A program made the position numbers and the translations under genes. A DNA stretch of 5,225 nucleotides from Deltaproteobacteria bacterium (GTDB taxonomy: Bacteria > Desulfobacterota > Desulfobacteria > Desulfobacterales > ETH-SRB1). Numbering within the stretch: the stretch's first letter is position 1; each line of letters begins with the position of its first letter. The stretch is taken from contig JAFCZU010000248.1 of the NCBI GenBank assembly GCA_019314185.1, positions 1 through 5,225 on the forward strand, read 5' to 3'. The notes beneath the pieces were generated by a model. It was not told where the DNA came from and made no database searches. It saw only the letters and a program-made list of their open reading frames with translations. Shown one piece after another: positions 1 to 4,370 of the stretch.

Positions 1-27
1 TTTTTTATTAAAAAAACCAACTTTATC

Positions 28-59
28 TTGACATAATACTATTTTTAATATTATTTAAT
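28..59 (+). promoter_or_regulatory. Candidate sigma70-type promoter for the rpsF operon
   Basis: A perfect TTGACA box lies at 28-33. The -10 element is ambiguous: TATTAT at 49-54 (5 of 6 to TATAAT) has a short 15-base spacer, and TTTAAT at 54-59 (5 of 6) has a long 20-base spacer. No good hexamer sits at the ideal 17. The surrounding DNA is very AT-rich, so chance matches are likely. If real, transcription would start near 60-67 and give an rpsF leader of about 220 bases. A weaker alternative -10, TATAGT at 174-179, has no convincing -35. Confidence 0.35.
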
Positions 60-116
60 CAAATTTTAGTTATTTAATCCTGATGAATCCGCAAAAAATT
101 ATGTAAATAATGATGG

Positions 117-289
117 CTAAGTAAAAAGTTTCAGATACAAAACGTAGTAATTTTCCAGGATCGAAGGTGCACGTATAGTATATTGATAGTCTGAAAAAGC
201 ACTGTAATGTAGTACGGAACTTTTTTGCGATGCCGTCAATCCTTGCTCTGGAATTAATATCAGGGCTTTAACAGCCAAAAGGAGATTAA
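117..289 (+). promoter_or_regulatory. Putative structured 5' leader of rpsF
   Basis: This stretch has no gene and several possible RNA pairings. TTTCAGAT (129-136) can pair with GTCTGAAA (189-196), 8 pairs including one G-U. A small hairpin, GGCT (264-267) with AGCC (273-276), sits just before the SD. The SD region AAGG (279-282) plus ATT (285-287) can pair with CCTT (241-244) and AAT (238-240) across a 2-base bulge, which would hide the SD. A CCG trinucleotide (233-235) lies just 5' of that helix. S6:S18 complexes are known to bind their own rpsF leader through a CCG-containing motif in many bacteria. That this is such a site is inference; I did not confirm a match to the published consensus. 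Confidence 0.3.
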
Positions 290-811
290 ATGAGAAGATA
301 TGAAACAATTTTAATTATCGATCCTGATCTTTCAGATGATAAGCGTAGCTCTATCCTTGAAAAATTAAGAGATCTGATCACTCAGCATAAAGCTTTTCTT
401 GTCGAATTTGATGATTGGGGGGTCAGAAAGCTGGCCTATGAAATTAAGAAAAAGGGGCGGGGCTATTACCTGCGTGTAGATTATTGTGGAATCAGTGCTC
501 TTGTTAATGAAATAGAACGGTTTGCAAGAATTGAAGATCAGATCCTTAAATACATGACTGTTTTGCTTGACGAGAATGCAGATATTGAAAAAATAAAGGA
601 AGAGCTGGCCAGTATTGAAGCGGAAAAAAAGAAAGCCGAGCAAAGTGAATCCTCAAACAGTGATAAGCCCGAAACAAGTAAGCCCGAAACAAGTAAGAAA
701 GATGAATCGCCTGCTCTTCAACCGAAAGCTGTTCAACAACCTTCTGAACCTCCTGAATCTGCAGCAGTAGAGGAAGATGCCACAAAAACTAAAAGTAAAG
801 AGGAGGAATAA
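290..811 (+). CDS. rpsF: 30S ribosomal protein S6 (bS6) with long charged C-terminal tail
   Basis: S6 binds the central domain of 16S rRNA in the 30S platform as a pair with S18. The S6 core spans about residues 1-95: RRYET at 2-6, [10 protein letters not shown] at 43-52 followed by a basic KKKGRGYY stretch, and [14 protein letters not shown] near 80-93, all typical of the family. Residues about 98-173 form a low-complexity extension rich in Lys, Glu, Ser and Pro, probably disordered, ending in KSKEEE. The protein is 173 residues against roughly 95-135 for common S6 proteins, so the extra length is all tail. The ATG at 290 is preceded by AAAAGGAG (277-284), a strong SD. It heads the cluster and is followed 1 base later by rpsR. 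In E. coli the S6 C-terminus is glutamylated by RimK; the terminal glutamates here make that conceivable but unproven. The identification is secure. Confidence 0.97.
   Translation: MRRYETILIIDPDLSDDKRSSILEKLRDLITQHKAFLVEFDDWGVRKLAYEIKKKGRGYYLRVDYCGISALVNEIERFARIEDQILKYMTVLLDENADIEKIKEELASIEAEKKKAEQSESSNSDKPETSKPETSKKDESPALQPKAVQQPSEPPESAAVEEDATKTKSKEEE
665..694 (+). repeat. Exact 15-bp tandem duplication in the rpsF tail
   Basis: The 15-base unit AAGCCCGAAACAAGT occurs twice head to tail (665-679 and 680-694) with no mismatch, encoding KPETS at residues 126-130 and again at 131-135. The identity at synonymous positions suggests a recent slippage duplication in the unconstrained S6 tail. It keeps the reading frame. 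Confidence 0.9.
801..806 (+). promoter_or_regulatory. Ribosome binding site that fixes the rpsR start
   Basis: AGGAGG lies 6 bases before the ATG at 813, inside the last codons of rpsF. It supports the start at 813 over the upstream in-frame ATG at 777, which would add 12 residues unlike S18 and overlap rpsF by 35 bases. Placement inside rpsF suggests translational coupling. Confidence 0.85.
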
Positions 812-812
812 C

Positions 813-1097
813 ATGGCTGCGGCTTTTAGATTTACGAAACGAAACAACAAAAAAAACGATTCTAAAAAAAAGACATATAATCGCAGAAAGGTTTGCCGTT
901 TTTGTGCGGACAGCGACATTGTAATAGACTACAAAGATGCAAAATCGCTGAAGTATTTTATCTCAGAACGTGGCAAAATAATTCCAAGGCGCATTTCCGG
1001 AACCTGTGCAAAACATCAGCGCGTACTGGCACATGCAATCAAACGTGCACGTGCAATAGCCCTTTTGCCTTATGTCGGAAATATAAGCCATTATTAG
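813..1097 (+). CDS. rpsR: 30S ribosomal protein S18 (bS18)
   Basis: S18 pairs with S6 and binds the central domain of 16S rRNA in the 30S platform. The 94-residue product has a basic N-terminal arm (residues 1-26, rich in Lys, Arg and Asn) and then the conserved S18 core: DYKD at 39-42, [17 protein letters not shown] around 49-65, KHQR at 67-70 and the [13 protein letters not shown] helix near 75-87. Cys28 and Cys31 (CRFC) with Cys65 and His68 (CAKH) form a complete CxxC...CxxH set, so this looks like a cysteine-containing, possibly zinc-binding form of S18. The start at 813 is 1 base after the rpsF stop and is backed by AGGAGG at 801-806. No ssb or priB lies between rpsF and rpsR. Identification is secure; metal binding is inferred from the residues alone. 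Confidence 0.97.
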   Translation: MAAAFRFTKRNNKKNDSKKKTYNRRKVCRFCADSDIVIDYKDAKSLKYFISERGKIIPRRISGTCAKHQRVLAHAIKRARAIALLPYVGNISHY

Positions 1098-1139
1098 CAA
1101 TTATCTTTTTGCAGGCTGCCTCAAAAGGAGAAGAGGATA

Positions 1140-2093
1140 GTGCCTCAAACCATTCAAGGAAGCATATCGACTGATATTGCAACCGGTACAATTATAACAT
1201 GTTTTATTTTTGCAATATCAGTTTATTTGCCGATTGTCGGGTTTTTTTGTTCTCTGCTTATTCCTCTACCCGTTCTTTTCTATCGTTCCAAACTTGGCAG
1301 AAAAAAAGGATCTATAGTTCCTGTCGCATCGATCATCTTGATGATTGTCATAACCGGTGAGATGTCAACCAATATATTGTTCTTTACTGAGCTATTGTTG
1401 TTAGGCTATATCCTGAGCGAACTTATTGAAATAAATCTTCCAATTGACAAGACAATTTTTTATGCTTGTTCTTCTGTTTTATTTGCAGGCTTTGTCGGTT
1501 TGGTTTTTTACAGCAACATATCTAATACAGGTATTATTGACTTTGTGTCGGAACATGTTGCAGAAAATTTAAAGCTTACTATGGAGTTGTACAAAAACAT
1601 CGGGATGCCGGAAGAAAGTATCTATATGTTTTCAAAGTCTATGGAGGATATTCAGTATGTTCTGGTACGAATCCTTCCCTCTCTGATAGTCGCTTCAACT
1701 TTATTTGTTGCATGGGCGAACTTGCTGCTGGCAAAATCGATTTTAAGTATCAGGTCTCTTTTTTATCCTGATTTTGGAGCTCTCAATCAATGGAAAGCAC
1801 CTGACTCTTTTGTATGGATAATTATAGGATGCGGCGTGACACTTCTTTTTCCTGACAGAGGTGTTAAGATGTTAGGCTTAAACGGCTTAATTATCATGAT
1901 GACTATATATTTTTTTCAAGGCATAGCAATAATATCCTTTTACTTTGAAAAAAAAAGATTCCCCCGTTTTCTCAGGATTGCTTTATACACCTTTGTTGCC
2001 ATGCAACAGGTAATACTGCTTATTGTTATCGGGCTGGGATTTTTTGATATGTGGCTGAATTTCAGGAAACTGGGAATAAAAAATAGCAGTTAA
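1140..2093 (+). CDS. DUF2232 (YybS-like) multi-pass membrane protein
   Basis: A 317-residue, very hydrophobic protein with about eight or nine predicted membrane segments, near residues 14-32, 33-48, 59-73, 76-96, 106-124, 177-198, 223-237, 243-269 and 278-302. A more polar stretch at about 126-172 would be a loop. The W-K-x-P-D-x-x-V-W motif (218-226) and the C-terminal GFFDMWLNFRK (300-310) are features I associate with DUF2232. Members often sit between rpsR and rplI in Bacillus (yybS) and Desulfobacterota, which matches this locus. The biochemical role is not known and I assign none. The start is GTG at 1140, preceded by AAAAGGAG (1123-1130) with a further GAGG at 1133-1136; the next in-frame Met lies within a membrane segment. 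The gene follows rpsR by 42 bases and is probably cotranscribed with it. The family call is good but rests on recalled motifs and context. Confidence 0.82.
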   Translation: MPQTIQGSISTDIATGTIITCFIFAISVYLPIVGFFCSLLIPLPVLFYRSKLGRKKGSIVPVASIILMIVITGEMSTNILFFTELLLLGYILSELIEINLPIDKTIFYACSSVLFAGFVGLVFYSNISNTGIIDFVSEHVAENLKLTMELYKNIGMPEESIYMFSKSMEDIQYVLVRILPSLIVASTLFVAWANLLLAKSILSIRSLFYPDFGALNQWKAPDSFVWIIIGCGVTLLFPDRGVKMLGLNGLIIMMTIYFFQGIAIISFYFEKKRFPRFLRIALYTFVAMQQVILLIVIGLGFFDMWLNFRKLGIKNSS

Positions 2094-2153
2094 TTTTTTA
2101 AACTTTTTAGCTGCAGATTCACCCCAATAGCATCTGCCGGAGCTACAGAGCAG

Positions 2154-2173
2154 ACACAGATAAACGCAGATCA
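2154..2173 (+). repeat. Two-unit degenerate decamer repeat (ACRCAGATMA)
   Basis: ACACAGATAA (2154-2163) is followed directly by ACGCAGATCA (2164-2173), two 10-base units differing at 2 positions. A related GCAGATTCA occurs at 2113-2121. Tandem arrays of CACAGATAAACRCAGAT type are, from memory, frequent between genes in several environmental bacterial lineages. Two units alone are weak evidence of such an array. Confidence 0.45.
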
Positions 2174-2282
2174 GAGGTTAGCATTCAGTAAATATATGCC
2201 TTTCTGATACTACGAAGCATGAGTGATCTAAAAACACGATTGTACTGAACAGAAAAAATCGCAAAAAAATTAACTTCTGAAC

Positions 2283-2312
2283 TTTAAACAATTGTAGCAA
2301 TTATATTACAAT
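2283..2312 (+). promoter_or_regulatory. Weak candidate promoter for rplI
   Basis: TTTAAA (2283-2288, 4 of 6 to TTGACA) and TACAAT (2307-2312, 5 of 6 to TATAAT) are separated by 18 bases. Transcription would start near 2319, about 65 bases before the rplI ATG. The region is AT-rich, so a chance match is quite possible. ATTGTA (2291-2296) and TACAAT (2307-2312) also form a 6-bp inverted repeat overlapping this candidate. Confidence 0.25.
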
Positions 2313-2383
2313 AAAATATTGGTGATATTCAGCATAGATCGATAACTGAATAATTACTGGAAACCATAAACTGAGGTTATAAA

Positions 2384-2827
2384 ATGAAATTAATATTAAA
2401 AGAAACAATTGAATCTCTTGGAATAATCGGCAGCGAAGTAAATGTGGCGGAAGGTTACGCAAGAAACTACCTTTTACCGCAGAAAAAGGCTGTGCCTGCC
2501 ACACCTCAATATCGCAAGATGATGGAGCAGAAAAAGGCTAAATTTGAACTTCAGATAGCCAAAGAAAAAGAGTTTGCCGAAGAAATGGCCAAAAGGCTTG
2601 AGAATGTTGTATGCACGATATCCGCAAAGGTCAGCGAAGAAGACCGTCTGTATGGTTCTATTTCTTCACGTGATATTGTTAATGCCCTTGCGAGCCAGGA
2701 TATTGAAATAGAAAAAAAGATGATTTTGCTAAGCGAGCCGATAAGAAATATCGGTACATTCAAAGTTCCTGTATGTATTTATAAAGAAGTTGAGCTGGAA
2801 CTTACGGTTGAAATAGTACCAGAATAA
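2384..2827 (+). CDS. rplI: 50S ribosomal protein L9 (bL9)
   Basis: L9 binds 23S rRNA at the base of the L1 stalk and extends from the 50S surface. The 147-residue product has the classic two-domain plan. The N-terminal RNA-binding domain (about 1-50) carries VNVAEGYARNYLLPQKKAVPAT (positions 19-40), the family hallmark. A long charged helix follows (about 42-75), then the C-terminal domain with LYGSISSRDI near 89-98 and a beta-rich end. Length is close to the usual 147-150. The ATG at 2384 has GAGG at 2373-2376, a modest SD with a 7-base spacer. Two in-frame TAA codons (2825-2830) end the gene. The 290-base gap upstream and the structured gap downstream suggest it may be transcribed separately from both neighbours. 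Identification is secure. Confidence 0.97.
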   Translation: MKLILKETIESLGIIGSEVNVAEGYARNYLLPQKKAVPATPQYRKMMEQKKAKFELQIAKEKEFAEEMAKRLENVVCTISAKVSEEDRLYGSISSRDIVNALASQDIEIEKKMILLSEPIRNIGTFKVPVCIYKEVELELTVEIVPE

Positions 2828-2833
2828 TAACGG

Positions 2834-2857
2834 GTCGTAAAAACCACTCTTTACGAC
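2834..2857 (+). other. Perfect 8-bp stem-loop after rplI
   Basis: GTCGTAAA (2834-2841) pairs exactly with TTTACGAC (2850-2857) around an 8-base loop, AACCACTC. Two more G-C pairs are possible outside if A2858 is bulged. It starts 7 bases after the rplI stop. No T-run follows, so it does not look like an ordinary intrinsic terminator. It could stabilise the rplI 3' end, be a processing site, or be a weak attenuator before dnaB. Confidence 0.6.
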
Positions 2858-2876
2858 ACCATTAATAGTTTAATAT

Positions 2877-2890
2877 TGATGAATTCATCA
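2877..2890. promoter_or_regulatory. Perfect 14-bp palindrome, possible protein-binding site
   Basis: TGATGAATTCATCA reads the same on both strands with no spacer. It lies 86 bases before dnaB and partly overlaps the left edge of the inverted repeat described next. A palindrome of this length suits a dimeric DNA-binding protein, but no regulator can be named. It may instead be part of the repeat element. Confidence 0.35.
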
Positions 2891-2968
2891 GGTGTTAAGT
2901 GCAAAATGTCAGGTCGAAGCAATTGCCTGTTTAATCATACACCTGACACATAACACCTGACACCTGAT
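2887..2968. repeat. Heptad-based inverted repeat element upstream of dnaB
   Basis: The right arm is four contiguous heptads at 2939-2966: ACACCTG, ACACATA, ACACCTG, ACACCTG. The left arm carries the reverse complement, CAGGTGT, at 2889-2895 and a partial copy CAGGTCG at 2910-2916, exactly 21 bases (three heptads) later, with degenerate units between. The arms give nested perfect stems: TCAGGTGTTA (2888-2897) with TAACACCTGA (2951-2960), and TGTCAGGT (2907-2914) with ACCTGACA (2941-2948). Alternatively ATCAGGTG (2887-2894) pairs with CACCTGAT (2961-2968). A self-complementary GCAATTGC (2919-2926) lies between the arms. It resembles a REP-like or small mobile palindromic element, or a heptanucleotide repeat family. 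Its copy number in the genome cannot be seen here. Confidence 0.7.
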
Positions 2969-2975
2969 TAATCCA

Positions 2976-4361
2976 ATGGATAATAGCCAATTCCAGGCAA
3001 ATAATAATCCTTATCTAAACAAAACGCCTCCACAAAATCTTGAGGCCGAAGGATCTATACTCAGCGCAATTCTGATAGATAACGATACATTCTTCGATGT
3101 TGTTGAAATTTTATCTCCTGAAGATTTCTACAAATCTGCTCATGTAAAAATTTTTTCCGCTATAATTGAACTCTCCGCAAGAAATGAACCTATTGACCTT
3201 GTAACACTTACAAACTACCTCAAAGAACAGAACTGTCTGAACGAAATCGGAGGAGCAACATATCTGGCCGCACTTGTGGATACTGTTCCACTTGCTGTTA
3301 ATGCGCATCATTATGCGAAGATAGTTCATGATAAGGCATCATTAAGACGCCTTATTCAAAAAACAAACGATATTACAAAACGTTGCTTTGAAGACCGTGG
3401 CGATGTTGACGATGTAATCGATTTTGCTGAAAGCTCAATTTTTGAAATATCGGACAATAAAAACAAGCAGGCGCTTTATCCGATCAGTAAAATTATTGCA
3501 AAGAACATTGATACACTTGAAGAGCTTGATGGAAATAATAAGCTTGTAACAGGAGTCGCGACCGGTTTTACCCGTCTTGACAATTTACTATCCGGTTTGC
3601 AAAAATCGGATCTTATCATAATTGCAGCGCGTCCAAGCATGGGAAAGACAGCTCTGGCTCTCAACATTGCAAGGAACGTCGCAGTAGATTCCGATGTTCC
3701 GGTTGCCATGTTTTCTCTTGAAATGTCGAAAGAACAACTTTCGATGCGTCTTTTATGCTCCGAATCAAGGGTCGATTCATACCGTTTAAAGGGGGGCTTT
3801 TTTACAAGGGAAGACTGGGACAATCTAACCGATGCCGCCGAAGTTTTGTCTGATGCTCCGATCTATATAGATGATTCACCAGAAATTTCGACAATGTCAA
3901 TAAGAGCGAAATCCCGCAGACTTAAAATGGACAAAGGTCTTGGCTTGATAGTCGTCGATTATCTTCAGCTCATGAGGGGGAGGGCTTCAGCAGAGCGCAG
4001 AGACCTTGAGATTTCAGAAATATCGAGATCATTAAAATCCCTGGCCAAGGAACTCGATATTCCGGTAATAGCTCTTTCCCAACTCAACAGAAAGTTGGAA
4101 GAGCGCTCTGATAAGCGACCGCTTCTTTCCGACCTCAGAGAATCAGGAGCTCTTGAACAGGATGCTGACGTGGTTGCCTTTATATACAGAGATGAAGTGT
4201 ATAATAAGGATGAAAATAATCCGAACAAAGGTAAAGCAGAGATAATTCTCTCCAAGCAAAGAAACGGACCTGTCGGGTGGGTACCGTTAACATTTTTAGG
4301 TTCTTATACCCGCTTTGAAAATCCAGTGCCGGAAGATAGTTATGAACCTATTGGTTCCTAA
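2976..4361 (+). CDS. dnaB: Replicative DNA helicase DnaB
   Basis: DnaB is the hexameric ATP-driven helicase that unwinds DNA at the replication fork and recruits primase. The 461-residue protein has the N-terminal DnaB domain (about 18-118, starting PPQNLEAE and including EPIDLVTL and HHYAKIV), a linker, and a RecA-like ATPase domain (about 190-455). Visible motifs are Walker A ARPSMGKT (218-225, Lys224), FSLEMS (246-251, Glu249 in the catalytic position), Walker B LIVVDYLQL (324-332, Asp328), SQLNR (368-372), and KQRNGP (427-432), whose Arg429 matches the E. coli arginine finger. Length is normal and there is no intein, although dnaB genes often carry one. The ATG at 2976 fits the family N-terminus. 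The only other in-frame option before the upstream stop at 2958 is a CTG. No SD is seen before the ATG; the bases there belong to the inverted repeat. Confidence 0.98.
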   Translation: MDNSQFQANNNPYLNKTPPQNLEAEGSILSAILIDNDTFFDVVEILSPEDFYKSAHVKIFSAIIELSARNEPIDLVTLTNYLKEQNCLNEIGGATYLAALVDTVPLAVNAHHYAKIVHDKASLRRLIQKTNDITKRCFEDRGDVDDVIDFAESSIFEISDNKNKQALYPISKIIAKNIDTLEELDGNNKLVTGVATGFTRLDNLLSGLQKSDLIIIAARPSMGKTALALNIARNVAVDSDVPVAMFSLEMSKEQLSMRLLCSESRVDSYRLKGGFFTREDWDNLTDAAEVLSDAPIYIDDSPEISTMSIRAKSRRLKMDKGLGLIVVDYLQLMRGRASAERRDLEISEISRSLKSLAKELDIPVIALSQLNRKLEERSDKRPLLSDLRESGALEQDADVVAFIYRDEVYNKDENNPNKGKAEIILSKQRNGPVGWVPLTFLGSYTRFENPVPEDSYEPIGS

Positions 4362-4364
4362 GGG
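4360..4364 (+). promoter_or_regulatory. Ribosome binding site for the hflX TTG start
   Basis: AAGGG overlaps the dnaB TAA stop and lies 6 bases before the TTG at 4371. The position suggests translational coupling with dnaB. No ATG or GTG start with an SD occurs nearby in this frame. Confidence 0.55.
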
Positions 4365-4370
4365 TTTAAA

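Larger units (their letters stand above)
2094..2383 (+). other. 290-base intergenic region between the DUF2232 gene and rplI
   Basis: I see no gene here on either strand. It holds a partial decamer repeat (2154-2173), an 8-bp palindrome ACAATTGT (2288-2295) and a weak promoter candidate (2283-2312). The DUF2232 stop region can fold as GCAGTTAA (2086-2093) with TTAGCTGC (2107-2114), one G-U pair and a 13-base loop, but no T-run follows, so it is a poor terminator. The length suggests that rplI has its own promoter. Confidence 0.6.

Noticed and set aside
80..110. CTGATGA, resembling the core of a hammerhead ribozyme
   Set aside because: The required GAAA partner after a short stem II is missing (GCAAAAAA follows), and no stems I or III form around it.
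117..308. Minus-strand open frame of 63 codons over the rpsF leader
   Set aside because: It has no recognisable protein character, no supporting SD that I could see, and runs into the rpsF start. It lies over a likely regulatory leader.
625..631. A AAA AAG slippery heptamer in the zero frame of rpsF, as in dnaX frameshifting
   Set aside because: It lies in a Lys/Glu-rich tail where such runs arise from codon use. No strong downstream hairpin or well-placed upstream SD is visible, and the shifted frame stops after a few codons. A second in-phase copy occurs at 4926-4932 in hflX in a similar Lys-rich context.
777..812. Upstream ATG giving an rpsR product 12 residues longer
   Set aside because: The extra residues are unlike S18 and overlap rpsF. 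The ATG at 813 has an excellent SD at 801-806.
893..1174. Plus-strand open frame of 93 codons overlapping rpsR
   Set aside because: It is an out-of-frame shadow of rpsR, whose product is a clear S18, and its translation resembles no family.
2086..2114. Hairpin spanning the DUF2232 stop codon as a terminator
   Set aside because: The stem is AT-rich with one G-U pair and a 13-base loop, and the T-runs lie in the loop rather than after the stem.
3791..3802. GGGGGGC followed by TTTTTT inside dnaB, a possible terminator or slippage site
   Set aside because: There is no stem, the frame is intact, and the encoded KGGFFTRED fits DnaB, so it is ordinary coding sequence.
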